DNA from: Deltaproteobacteria bacterium
GTDB taxonomy: Bacteria > Bdellovibrionota_B > Oligoflexia > Oligoflexales > Bog-1112
DNA: 64,000 bases
NCBI GenBank assembly: GCA_020635195.1
Contig: JACKAG010000002.1
Span: 186,001 to 250,000, forward strand
Direction of reading: 5' to 3'
Part shown: positions 43,087 through 52,334 of the stretch, one piece after another
Numbering within the stretch: position 1 is the stretch's first letter
Layout of the letters: the number at the start of each line of letters is the position of its first letter
Position numbers and translations under genes: made by a program
Notes under the pieces: generated by a model
What the model was told of the DNA's origin: nothing
Seen by the model: only the letters and a program-made list of their open reading frames with translations
Databases searched by the model: none

Positions 43087-43629
43087 ATGGCATCCCTGAA
43101 CAGAGTGACAATTCTTGGCAACCTTGGACAAGATCCCGAGCTTCGTTATACGCCGAATCAGGTTCCTGTTGTAACTTTGAGCATCGCAACTACGGAGTTT
43201 CGCAAAACAGCGGATGGGCAGCGTCAGGAACAGACAGACTGGCACCGGGTTATCGTCTGGAATCGCCAGGCAGAAAATTGTCATAAATATCTGAAAAAAG
43301 GTCGATCTGTCCTGATAGAAGGGCGGATCAGTTATCGAAGTTGGGATGATAAGAGCGGCCAGAAACGCTACACAACAGAAATCATCGCATCAAATGTTCA
43401 GTTCATGCCTGCAGCAGGTGGCCGAGATTCCTGGCGGGAGAGCGGTGAGGATTATCAAGGGGGATTTGATGGAGGGAGTTATGGCTCTGATCATGACCCC
43501 TTTGCAGCTGAGTCCACCCCCCGGATGGATACAAACAATAGTACGACATTCCCTAAAGCGGATAGCGGAGCTCGTCAGAATCCAAATAAGATGAGTCTCG
43601 TTCCGGACTTTGACGACATGCCTTTCTGA
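43087..43629 (+). CDS. ssb: single-stranded DNA-binding protein SSB
   Basis: 180 residues. The OB-fold starts MASLNRVTILGNLGQDPELR and has the TDWHRVIVW and LIEGRISYRSW segments. A Gly/Ser/Asp-rich linker follows, and the acidic tail DFDDMPF is the docking tip for repair and replication partners. The ATG at 43087 follows a purine-rich tract (GAGGGGG). A terminator hairpin lies 36 nt after the stop. Confidence 0.96.
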   Translation: MASLNRVTILGNLGQDPELRYTPNQVPVVTLSIATTEFRKTADGQRQEQTDWHRVIVWNRQAENCHKYLKKGRSVLIEGRISYRSWDDKSGQKRYTTEIIASNVQFMPAAGGRDSWRESGEDYQGGFDGGSYGSDHDPFAAESTPRMDTNNSTTFPKADSGARQNPNKMSLVPDFDDMPF

Positions 43630-43664
43630 AGGTTCGGCAGAGTTCTGAAGCATCGGGAGATCTG

Positions 43665-43694
43665 AATCCCACTCTGGCTTGCTGGAGTGGGATT
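43665..43694 (+). terminator. terminator-like hairpin after ssb
   Basis: AATCCCACTC pairs perfectly with GAGTGGGATT across 10 nt, followed by TGTGCTTT. The U-tract is poor but position and stem support termination. Confidence 0.6.
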
Positions 43695-43786
43695 TGTGCT
43701 TTAAGCCTGAGAATCGAAGGGCTATGCTGGAATGCGTGACGCTTGTCTCTTAAAAAACTTCAGTTCGGTGGTGGGTAGGATCTGGG

Positions 43787-45133
43787 ATGAAACATATTGT
43801 GATCAGTGGAGCAGGTGAAGTCGGTCGTTATGCAGCGCAGGTGGCCAGGAAGGAAGGGCTCCGCGTCACGATTATTGAGACGTCCGATGAGGCCATTGCT
43901 CGTGTGGAAAACAGCATTGATGCAAGGATTGTGTCTGGTTCGGCCTGTCATGCAGAGGTTTTACGGCAGGCGGATGTCAGCAGCTGTGATGTTCTGATGG
44001 CTGCGACCAGCCTGGATGAGGTTAATCTTCTGACAGCATCCATAGGGAAAAAAATGGGTGCGGGCATTGTGATGGCCCGTATTCACAACACCTCTTATTT
44101 TGATGAAGAATTTGACTACCGTATGACTTTTGGTGTGGATCATTTCGTGTGTCCGGAGCAGCTGACGGCCCGGACGATTGCATCTGATCTGACAGAGCCC
44201 AATACATCGCAGATACCTCGATTTGCTCAGAATGAAATCGAGATCAGAAATTTTATTGTCAGTGAAAATAGCGCGGCGGCGAATGTAGCCCTGAAGGATC
44301 TTAAGCTACCGCCTGGCGTCCGGATTGCTTTGATTCGCCGCCACAAGGAGAGCCTGGCTCCTGTTGCCGGGACAGTCTTATCTGTTTCGGATCGTGTCGC
44401 CGTGATTGGCCCAGGAGATGCTTTTCAGGATGTTCTGGCTTTATTTGGCAAGGGGAGCAGCGGTATTCAGAATCTGGCCGTGACAGGAGCTGGTCCTGTC
44501 AGCGAGTGGTTGCTGCAAAAACTCGATCTGAACCGTTACCGGATCAAGCTTTTTGAGAAAAATCTGGATCTGGCAGAGAGGATTGCTTCGAAGTTTGGGC
44601 AGATTACTGTTATTCATGAAGATCCTATGGAGGCTTCGATCTTTACAGGAGAACATCTGGAGCAATGTGATGCTTTTCTGGCTCTCGAAGGCAATCAGGA
44701 GCATAATCTTCTGGCAGCGATGCAGGCGAAATCTGCTGGAGTACCCAATGTCATTGCACTGGTTCAGAGCTCGGGTTTACTCAGGATTCTGAAGGGAACT
44801 GGTGTGGATCACCTCTATAGCCCCAGAATTGAGGCTGCACGGGCTTTGCTCCAGATTGTTGACACAGCTCCTGTTAAACATCTGGCAAGTCTTGATAGCA
44901 GAGTTGCACTCGTCTATCAGGTTAAGGTTCAGCCGGATTCTCCCGGAGTTGCTAAGGCATTAGCTGATATGGATTTTCCGGACAATGCTTTTATTGCTGC
45001 GATTGAGAGGGAAGGATCTGTTTTCTGTCCTGTTTTCCGGGACCAGATCAGCTCTGGTGATGTGCTGATTGTGATTGGCCCTCATGATATCAGGAAATAT
45101 CTGCTAAAGACCTTCACCTGTCAGGAGGCTTAA
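43787..45133 (+). CDS. trkA: Trk potassium uptake regulatory subunit TrkA
   Basis: 448 residues with two RCK-N/RCK-C units. NAD(H)-binding glycine motifs are ISGAGEVGRYAAQVA near residue 5 and VTGAGPVSEWLLQKL near 230. It gates the TrkH channel on the cytoplasmic face in response to nucleotides. AGGA lies 6 nt before the ATG. trkH starts one base after its stop, so the two subunits are translated together. Confidence 0.95.
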   Translation: MKHIVISGAGEVGRYAAQVARKEGLRVTIIETSDEAIARVENSIDARIVSGSACHAEVLRQADVSSCDVLMAATSLDEVNLLTASIGKKMGAGIVMARIHNTSYFDEEFDYRMTFGVDHFVCPEQLTARTIASDLTEPNTSQIPRFAQNEIEIRNFIVSENSAAANVALKDLKLPPGVRIALIRRHKESLAPVAGTVLSVSDRVAVIGPGDAFQDVLALFGKGSSGIQNLAVTGAGPVSEWLLQKLDLNRYRIKLFEKNLDLAERIASKFGQITVIHEDPMEASIFTGEHLEQCDAFLALEGNQEHNLLAAMQAKSAGVPNVIALVQSSGLLRILKGTGVDHLYSPRIEAARALLQIVDTAPVKHLASLDSRVALVYQVKVQPDSPGVAKALADMDFPDNAFIAAIEREGSVFCPVFRDQISSGDVLIVIGPHDIRKYLLKTFTCQEA

Positions 45134-45134
45134 G

Positions 45135-46667
45135 ATGCAGTTGCGATCTGCTTTCAAGGTGCTTGGGGTTTTGCTGCTGCTGTTGAGCCTGTCCATGAGC
45201 CTTGTTCTGCTGTGGAGTCTTTATGAACTGGCGGTGTCCGGATCTCCGGATCTGAGTGTTTTTTATGCATTAGGGACTGCAATTCTGCTTGGTTTTGTGG
45301 CGGGTGGCAGCCTTTTGGTCGCAGGTGCGGGTTATCAGGTTGTGCCAGGCAGGCGGGAAGCCTTTCTGATCGTTTCTCTTGCCTGGTTTACAGGTGCGGG
45401 TATTGGGGCACTGCCTTTTTATTTATGGGCTCTTTATTCTGGTCATGGCTTTCATGTCTTCAGTGATTTTGTGAATTGTTATTTTGAAGCGATGAGTGGC
45501 CTTACTACAACGGGGTCTTCGGTTCTGGCTAATATTTCAGAGCTTCCCAGGGGCCTTCTTCTTTGGCGGGCGATGATACAGTGGCTGGGAGGACTGGGGA
45601 TTGTCGTTTTGTTTGTGGCAGTGATGCCGATGATTGCCATGGATAATAAAAAAATTTTTCAGGCAGAAACCAGCAGCATCGGAAGTAATCAGGATACGCC
45701 TAGCCTTCAGAATATGGCACAGACTTTATGGATCATTTATGCTGCTCTGACAGGATGTCAGATCCTGCTCATGAAGTTTGCAGATCCGGATCTGGACTGG
45801 TTTACCTGCATCACATTTGGATTTTCCACGGCGGCGACGGCTGGCTTTAGTGTGCTCAATGAGAGTGCCGGAAGCATCAGTGTTAGCGCTCAGTGGGTTG
45901 TTGTCTTATTTATGTTTCTTGCCGGAGTTAACTATGCTCTTTTTTATCAGTTGATAAAAGGAAGGATTGCTTCTGTTCTGAAAAATACGGAACTGAGGGC
46001 TTATGGTGGTACCATTCTGATTGCGATTTTTGTGATCGCTCTTGTTCTGAATAAAGCTTCCTATCCGTCTATGACCGGAGAGATGATTGAGAGGCCGTCA
46101 CTTGCAAGAGCTGGACTTGATGCTGCTTTTCAGGTGGTTTCTGTTCATACGACAACCGGTTTTTCAAATGTGAATTCTGATGCCTGGCCGGATATTGCCA
46201 GATATGTTCTGATTCTTCTTATGTTTGTTGGGGGCTGCTCTGGCTCAACAGGGGGTGGCATTAAAGTGATTCGTTTTGTGGCCTTATTCAGGATGCTTGC
46301 AGCAGAAACAGAAAGAGCCTTTCGTCCCAATGTTGTCCGTCCTTGTATGGTCGGAGGCTCTCCTCTTTCAGCGCAACAACAACATAGTATTATGGTCCAT
46401 ATTTTATTTGTCTGTGCTCTTACTTTGTTCAGCGCCCTGATCCTGTTGCTTCTTGAAGGATCAAAAACAGACCTGCTGACGTCATTTACAGCAGTTCTGG
46501 CTTCGGTGAATAATATCGGTCCGGGTTTTTCTCTTGTCGGAGCAGCTCAGAATTATGCCTGGTTTTCAGTCCCATCAAAATGTCTGCTGATTTTTCTGAT
46601 GGCGGTTGGGAGGCTGGAGGTTTTTACGGTGTTTGCACTCTTGTCCAGGAAATTCTGGCGCTTATAA
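45135..46667 (+). CDS. trkH: Trk potassium uptake channel subunit TrkH
   Basis: 510 residues, about ten membrane helices in four pore repeats. Selectivity-filter-like loops are seen at EAMSGLTTTGSSVL, TAATAGFSVLN, VVSVHTTTGFSN and VNNIGPGFSL, and the membrane segment GGCSGSTGGGIKVIR is typical. AGGAGG lies 7 nt before the ATG. It forms the K+ path in the inner membrane, with TrkA as regulator. Confidence 0.95.
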   Translation: MQLRSAFKVLGVLLLLLSLSMSLVLLWSLYELAVSGSPDLSVFYALGTAILLGFVAGGSLLVAGAGYQVVPGRREAFLIVSLAWFTGAGIGALPFYLWALYSGHGFHVFSDFVNCYFEAMSGLTTTGSSVLANISELPRGLLLWRAMIQWLGGLGIVVLFVAVMPMIAMDNKKIFQAETSSIGSNQDTPSLQNMAQTLWIIYAALTGCQILLMKFADPDLDWFTCITFGFSTAATAGFSVLNESAGSISVSAQWVVVLFMFLAGVNYALFYQLIKGRIASVLKNTELRAYGGTILIAIFVIALVLNKASYPSMTGEMIERPSLARAGLDAAFQVVSVHTTTGFSNVNSDAWPDIARYVLILLMFVGGCSGSTGGGIKVIRFVALFRMLAAETERAFRPNVVRPCMVGGSPLSAQQQHSIMVHILFVCALTLFSALILLLLEGSKTDLLTSFTAVLASVNNIGPGFSLVGAAQNYAWFSVPSKCLLIFLMAVGRLEVFTVFALLSRKFWRL

Positions 46668-46742
46668 GATCTCTGTCATTCTGGGAATGTTTTGTCTTTA
46701 TCAGGGGCTATCTCCACAGGAGAGCCGAACCCCGGGTGATAT

Positions 46743-47855
46743 TCATTCCTGTGCATGCCTGCCCAGAGCTTTATTGATCATATCGAGATTTTTTCTGACG
46801 GTCCGGAGCTGGTCTGAGTCCGGAAAGTCTTTCAGGGCGCTTTCGAGATGTTCCCGGGCCTCTTCCAGATAAGCACTTCGTGTCGCCTGATCCGAAATGG
46901 GGCTGGCACTCTGGAATGCTTTTGCGGCTTTGTGGCGCAGTTCCTGTACGGCAAGGTTACTAATCTCCCGTATCTTATCTGTTGCTTCTGCCTGATAAAG
47001 GCTGTCCTGAGGAATGGTTTTCAGGATTGTGAGGGCTTCCGGATATTGTCGACGTTCGCTGAGTGCCAGTGCTTCTTTTAGTTTTGTTTCGTGGGTTGAT
47101 ATTGTTTCTTCATCAAATGGTAGTGCTGAGCCTGTTGTTCCGTAGGTTGGGCTTTGCTGACTGTCTGTGCTGTCGTCGCTGTTTGTATTTTCCTGTGGGC
47201 TCTGACTCAGATCCTGATTGAGTCGCTCCCATTCTTCCATATTTTGTCTGATGGCATTCTGAATTCCGGAAAGAAATTCTTTACTTTGCTTCCGGCCCAG
47301 ACGTAAAGCTCTGAGTAGCATCGTCTGCAATGATGCGGACTTCAGAAGGGGGTTGCTAAGAAGAGCTGCTGGGAGGTCGATCTGCCGCCTTTGTGCCATC
47401 TGTTCCAGTGAGTCCGGCCCTGTCTGATGCCTGATGGGATCTTCTGCTCCTTCTGCGTTGGATACAGGCCGGTTAAAGTCTTCGGCTCCTTCTCGCAGCC
47501 AGAGGAAGTTTCTCAGTAATCCAACAAAGAGGGCTGCTTCTGCTGCGGAGCCTGGAGCCGGCTGGTCCGACAGGGCTTGCAGGAAAATTTCATCTTTTCC
47601 CGGAATAAAGGCTTCGGATGGATTCAGAAGCCTGCTTGCATAAGCCAGGTGACGTGCTTTTTCTGCGGATTCCTGATCTTCCGAAGACCCTGCTCTGTCC
47701 TGTTCTGATGCCGGGGCTGTAAAGATTTCCAGATCTTCTGTCATCTCTGTAGGCGAGGGAGCTTGATTGAGAAGTGGAGAAAAACAACTGTTCAGGAGGA
47801 GGCATAAAACAGGGATGTTCAGGTGTGTCCATTTAACACAAGTGTCCGTAATCAT
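46743..47855 (-). CDS. lipoprotein with C-terminal TPR-like repeats
   Basis: 370 residues from the ATG at 47855; an upstream extension of 34 residues lacks signal character. The start is followed by a hydrophobic stretch and lipobox LLNSC (Cys about 24). Acidic low-complexity segments lie at 40-70 and 250-270. The last 110 residues look like TPR helices (RRQYPEALTILKTIP, YLEEAREHLESALKDFP). Family unknown. It lies 112 nt after the O-antigen ligase-like gene on the same strand and may be part of the envelope locus. Confidence 0.7.
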   Translation of the reverse strand: MITDTCVKWTHLNIPVLCLLLNSCFSPLLNQAPSPTEMTEDLEIFTAPASEQDRAGSSEDQESAEKARHLAYASRLLNPSEAFIPGKDEIFLQALSDQPAPGSAAEAALFVGLLRNFLWLREGAEDFNRPVSNAEGAEDPIRHQTGPDSLEQMAQRRQIDLPAALLSNPLLKSASLQTMLLRALRLGRKQSKEFLSGIQNAIRQNMEEWERLNQDLSQSPQENTNSDDSTDSQQSPTYGTTGSALPFDEETISTHETKLKEALALSERRQYPEALTILKTIPQDSLYQAEATDKIREISNLAVQELRHKAAKAFQSASPISDQATRSAYLEEAREHLESALKDFPDSDQLRTVRKNLDMINKALGRHAQE

Positions 47856-47967
47856 AATACTTAATCCACCTTTCTTACGTGTCTTACGTGTTTGTGATGT
47901 TCTGTTCTCTGCGGGTGGCCAGCCGCCTTTTCTGGCACATAAAGGGAAACAGAACAAGACGTCCTCA

Positions 47968-50142
47968 TTACAGGCGGATCAGGTGGTCGCAGCCTCGCCG
48001 TTGCCGGAAGACAGGTGGGTCACGTTCATCCGTATAGCGTTCTGCTGAAAGAGCGAAGGACAGCAACCTCATATCTTCCGATTGTAAGGAGGATATCATA
48101 CCAGGGACCAGTGCATAAGCTCCTCTGATCTGAAGATTTGCCATCTGCGGGCTGTTGTTGCAGATACATAGCTCCGACCAGAATCCTGGCCAGATGTTCA
48201 GTGTTACTTTGTGGATAGCGGCAGCTTCGAGCTGGTTTATCTGTTGTAGTGACAGGTTGTTATGCTGTTCGATGGGAGTTAGCTGTCCGGATCGAACCGG
48301 AGAATGGATCTGGCTAACCACCAGAGGCAGGGCTTGTCTGGTGATATTGGTGCTGACGAGAGTAGACCAGCATTGCTGTGGAGGCAGGTTTCGGTATGTG
48401 GCCAGACTCTGCCAGGCAAAGTCCCCGAGCTTGCCAAAAGCAGAATGCTCCTTCAGATAGTTCAGGGTCAGGGGCTGTCTGAGCTGAGGAGCAATGATGG
48501 TTGCTGATCCTGCGAAGATTCCTGATAAGATTGTCAGAAAGAGCACCATGCCCGGCTTTTTCCAGAACTGAGGGCGCCCCTGTCTTATCACGATACAGAG
48601 AAAGATCAGGCTGATCAGGTAGAGGAGTGGACGGTATGTCAGAAATACGTCCACAATATGGGCAAGGGCTATATACAAAAGGATACCAGAAAGGAGCCAC
48701 TCTGGCAGCTTCAGAAGCTGCGCTTTTCTGAAGCTACTGAAAACGGCAGCTCTGAGAAAAGACCATAAACCCAGTAACATTGCGCAAAATCCCGGAAGGC
48801 CAAAGCAATAGAGCCATGTCAGGTAGGTAAAGTGCAGGTCATAGCCTGATCCGGACATGACAAAAAAATTACCCCAGCCGTAACCTGACCATATATGATC
48901 CCGGATACTGGCAAGCGCGTATAACAGATGCTGATCTCGTCCACTACTGTAGAAGATTTTCCGGATTCCATTGGTCCTTGCATCATCAAAGATTTCTCCA
49001 AGGATCTGCATTTCTCTGGCGACATCTGTTTTCTCACGAAGGACAGGTGAGTTCAGTAAAAAGGCTGTCATGAGTCCCAGAAGAGAGCAGGCAATCAGAA
49101 TTTTTATGATGCCTTGTGTGTACTTTTTATCTCCTGAGCGGATTGCGGAAATGATCCGGAATAAAATCGGACAGGCGCAAAGCATCAGTACAATAGAGAC
49201 AGAAAGCCAGGAACTTTTCCCTCTTCCGAGAAAGAGAAAAAAGGGAGAAAGGACTGTGCTTATATAAATCACAGGATGCCGTATTCCGGAGGCCAGAAGC
49301 CAGAGGCATAAGAGACTAATCAGACCGGAATAGAAAGAAAAGTGATTAGGATTCTGGAACGGTCCGGAAATTCCTGCTGTCTGATAGAGGCTGATGACGC
49401 CAGATAGCTCCAGGAAAGCATATGCGTAAACCAGAACAGATCCACACACGATCAGGAAAAATGTCTCTGATATGGATGTAAAAATAAGCTTCCATTTTTT
49501 GCAGAGTGTCCAGGTAAAACATAAATAAATCAAATGGGTGTATACCAGTGAGGTTGGATGGACCAGATTCTGTTCAGAGACGTCCCAGTCCAGAATTTTG
49601 ATAAGTGTATGCCTTATGAGTTTTGTCATGTCGTAAACTTCCGGGGATAGCTGACGGAGCATGATCAGATAATTCACAAAGGAAAAGCAGGTGAAGGAAA
49701 TCGCGAAAATTAGAGGAATACTACCAGGCAGCAGCAGAAATCTTCCGGAGCTCTGTTCTTTTGTGTTCTCCTGCTTATGCAGAGAGAAAAGAGCGTCTGC
49801 AAAAATAATAGAGAGAGCTCCTGTCTCTATTAAAAATTGATTAGGATAGCCCGACCTCAGGGTGATGTTTTCAAAAGAACAGAGAGTCAGGATGAAAATC
49901 CGGAAACACCAGACCCGGTTCAGCAGCATTCCACTAAAGAAGAACAGCCAGATCAGAAGACGAGGAACAAGGGATCTTTGGTCCAGCCAGAGATGGCAGA
50001 AAAAGATCAGGTTGAGTAGTAAAGGAATAAGGATTGAAAAACAGAACCAATCAGGAATTTTAGGTCTGTTTTCGGTGCTGCAACGATCATAAATTTTTTT
50101 CAGAAAAAGCAGAGGGGCTGCTTTCTGAATCTGAGCTGTCAT
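47968..50142 (-). CDS. O-antigen ligase-like (WaaL/Wzy superfamily) membrane protein with soluble tail
   Basis: 724 residues. About 11-12 helices, and the PF04932-type core with GPFQNPNHFSFYSGL, FLGRGKSSWLS and GYGWGNFFVMSGSGYDLHFTYL near residues 260-460. After the last helix comes about 180 residues of soluble domain, more than usual for WaaL. Such proteins join polymerised O-antigen to lipid A-core. It overlaps the fcl stop by 4 nt (ATGA) and so is the last gene of the sugar operon. The polymerase candidate is on the other arm, which supports a ligase role here. Confidence 0.82.
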   Translation of the reverse strand: MTAQIQKAAPLLFLKKIYDRCSTENRPKIPDWFCFSILIPLLLNLIFFCHLWLDQRSLVPRLLIWLFFFSGMLLNRVWCFRIFILTLCSFENITLRSGYPNQFLIETGALSIIFADALFSLHKQENTKEQSSGRFLLLPGSIPLIFAISFTCFSFVNYLIMLRQLSPEVYDMTKLIRHTLIKILDWDVSEQNLVHPTSLVYTHLIYLCFTWTLCKKWKLIFTSISETFFLIVCGSVLVYAYAFLELSGVISLYQTAGISGPFQNPNHFSFYSGLISLLCLWLLASGIRHPVIYISTVLSPFFLFLGRGKSSWLSVSIVLMLCACPILFRIISAIRSGDKKYTQGIIKILIACSLLGLMTAFLLNSPVLREKTDVAREMQILGEIFDDARTNGIRKIFYSSGRDQHLLYALASIRDHIWSGYGWGNFFVMSGSGYDLHFTYLTWLYCFGLPGFCAMLLGLWSFLRAAVFSSFRKAQLLKLPEWLLSGILLYIALAHIVDVFLTYRPLLYLISLIFLCIVIRQGRPQFWKKPGMVLFLTILSGIFAGSATIIAPQLRQPLTLNYLKEHSAFGKLGDFAWQSLATYRNLPPQQCWSTLVSTNITRQALPLVVSQIHSPVRSGQLTPIEQHNNLSLQQINQLEAAAIHKVTLNIWPGFWSELCICNNSPQMANLQIRGAYALVPGMISSLQSEDMRLLSFALSAERYTDERDPPVFRQRRGCDHLIRL

Positions 50143-51119
50143 AGCCTGAGGTTCTCGCTGCTATGGTACCAGTCGAGAGTTCTGCGGATTCCACTTTCTA
50201 CGTCAGTTAGGGGTTTCCATCCGGTGGATCTCAGGAGAGATGAATCCATGAGCTTTTGACGGGTTCCATCAGGTTTTGAGGAATCATAGCGGATCATCCC
50301 CTGATAACCGACAGCGGAACGGATGATTTCAGCCAGTTCAGCAATTGTCAGATCAGACCCGTAGCCAAGGTTAAGATGGGACCAGTGGTTATCCTTACAG
50401 AGTTTATCTAGTTGCTCGCTGCTAAAATGACGCAAAGTATGAACGATTCCATCTGCACAATCATCGACATAAAGAAATTCTCTCCGGACTGTTCCGCTCC
50501 CCCATATGACGACTTCCGGAAGTTGTTTTTTTTCTGCTTCAACAAAACGGCGAATCAGGCCAGGGATGACGTGGGAATGTGTCGGGTGAAAATTATCCCC
50601 TGGTCCGTATAAATTGCAGGGCATAAGACTGTAATAAGAAGCATTGTACTGTTTTTTTAGAGAGTATACCAGTTCCATGCTGGCAATCTTTGCGATGGCA
50701 TAAGCTCTGTTGGTGATTTCCAGAGCTCCTGTCAATAGCTGAGTCTCTCGTATGGGGTTGGGGGCTTCTTTTGGATAAATACAGCTACTTCCCAGAAAGA
50801 CCAGGCGTCTGACTCCAGAGCGGAAGGCTTCCTGAATCAGATTGAAGCCAATCATGATGTTATTGCTGATGAAGTCTGCGGAGTAGTGGTCGTTGGCAAG
50901 AATGCCTCCCACATGAGCTGCTGCGACGACAACGCAATCTGGTTTTTGCTCTGCCATAAATGACCGGACCGCAGACTGTTGGGTCAGGTCTAGCTCATCC
51001 CTGCCAGCCAGGATCAGATTTTTAAATCCCTGTCTGTGAAGCGAGCGACAGATAGCGCTGCCTACCATGCCTTTATGGCCCGCGACAAAGATTCTGTCAT
51101 GTTGATTCAGTTCTTCCAT
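50139..51119 (-). CDS. fcl: GDP-L-fucose synthase
   Basis: 326 residues, SDR fold. FVAGHKGMVGSAI is the nucleotide-binding loop, GSSCIYPKEAPNPI holds the catalytic Ser, and YAIAKIASM the Tyr-x3-Lys. It epimerises and reduces GDP-4-keto-6-deoxymannose to GDP-L-fucose. The ATG at 51119 is used; a GTG three codons earlier (51128) is equally open. gmd lies immediately upstream and the ligase-like gene overlaps its stop. Confidence 0.95.
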   Translation of the reverse strand: MEELNQHDRIFVAGHKGMVGSAICRSLHRQGFKNLILAGRDELDLTQQSAVRSFMAEQKPDCVVVAAAHVGGILANDHYSADFISNNIMIGFNLIQEAFRSGVRRLVFLGSSCIYPKEAPNPIRETQLLTGALEITNRAYAIAKIASMELVYSLKKQYNASYYSLMPCNLYGPGDNFHPTHSHVIPGLIRRFVEAEKKQLPEVVIWGSGTVRREFLYVDDCADGIVHTLRHFSSEQLDKLCKDNHWSHLNLGYGSDLTIAELAEIIRSAVGYQGMIRYDSSKPDGTRQKLMDSSLLRSTGWKPLTDVESGIRRTLDWYHSSENLRL

Positions 51120-51134
51120 GCTTATCACTCATGA

Positions 51135-52310
51135 TTACTGGGGTTGCAAAAATGATCCGCTTGCCGGAATCTTTTTTGAGGATCTCATATGGTTGGGAGA
51201 AAAATGGTCGGGATCGTGGCCAATCAGCCATTCTGCGCTTTCCGCTTGCTGAGCGGCCAGCTCTCCGCTTTCGTATCTGACCCGGTAAAGATCCGCCTGA
51301 ACCATTTCGTGGCAGAGATCTTCGAGAGATATTCTGGCTTCCCAGCCGAGGAGCTTTCTGGCTTTTGATGGATCGCCTATCAGCAGATCAACTTCACAGG
51401 GTCTGAAATACTGAGGATCAACCCGAACCAGTGTTTTCCCGGATTCCTGACAGATGCCGACTTCCTCGCTGCCTTCTCCATGGAAGCTCAGTGTCCTTCC
51501 GATATTCTTAAACGCCATTTTGATAAAGTCTCTGACGCTGCTGGTTCTCCCTGTCGCCAGAACAAAGTCTTCAGCTTCTTTTTGTTGTAACATTTGCCAC
51601 ATGCCTTCGATATATTCACGGGCATGTCCCCAGTCTCTTCTGGCATTCAGGTTGCCGACATAGAGGCAGTCACTTTTTCCGAGGGCAATTTTCGCGACTT
51701 CACGGGTCACTTTTCGTGTGATGAAGGTTTCTCCCCGCAGTGGGCTTTCATGGTTAAACAGGATGCCATTGCAGGCAAAGATGCCAAAAGATTCTCTGTA
51801 ATTGACTGTAATCCAGTAACTATAAAGCTTGGCGACTCCGTATGGACTTCTCGGATAAAAGGCTGTTTTTTCAGATTGAGGAATTTCCTGGACCTGGCCA
51901 AAAAGTTCGCTCGTGGAGGCCTGATAAAATTTTGTCTTATCCTGAAGTCCAAGAATACGGATTGCATCCAGGCATCTGAGAGTTCCGAGAGCGTCAACAT
52001 TTGCCGTATATTCGGGAAGATCAAAACTGACCTGCACATGGCTTTGGGCCCCAAGATTATAGATCTCATCAGGCTGTATTTTCTGAATCAATCTGATCAT
52101 GACGGTACTGTCCGTCAGATCACCGTAATGTAGGGAGAACCTTTTACTTTTATCCTGAAGTTGTCGGTATAAGTGATCGACTTTTTGAGTGTTTAGCTGA
52201 CTCGTCTTTCGCTTGACACCATGAACAAAATATCCTTTATTTATAAGAAATCCTGCGAGATATGCCCCGTCCTGACCTGTGATTCCTGTGATTAATGCGA
52301 CTCGGCTCAT
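51135..52310 (-). CDS. gmd: GDP-mannose 4,6-dehydratase
   Basis: 391 residues. ITGITGQDGAYLAGFL is the NADP loop, STSELFGQVQEIPQSE and SPYGVAKLYSYW hold the catalytic Thr/Glu and Tyr-x3-Lys, and NHESPLRGETFITRK is diagnostic. Makes GDP-4-keto-6-deoxymannose for Fcl. AGGA lies 6 nt before the ATG. The C-terminal 25 residues after ESAEWLIGHDPDHF are unusual. Confidence 0.97.
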   Translation of the reverse strand: MSRVALITGITGQDGAYLAGFLINKGYFVHGVKRKTSQLNTQKVDHLYRQLQDKSKRFSLHYGDLTDSTVMIRLIQKIQPDEIYNLGAQSHVQVSFDLPEYTANVDALGTLRCLDAIRILGLQDKTKFYQASTSELFGQVQEIPQSEKTAFYPRSPYGVAKLYSYWITVNYRESFGIFACNGILFNHESPLRGETFITRKVTREVAKIALGKSDCLYVGNLNARRDWGHAREYIEGMWQMLQQKEAEDFVLATGRTSSVRDFIKMAFKNIGRTLSFHGEGSEEVGICQESGKTLVRVDPQYFRPCEVDLLIGDPSKARKLLGWEARISLEDLCHEMVQADLYRVRYESGELAAQQAESAEWLIGHDPDHFSPNHMRSSKKIPASGSFLQPQ

Positions 52311-52334
52311 GCTAATCCTTTCCGGATCATCTGA

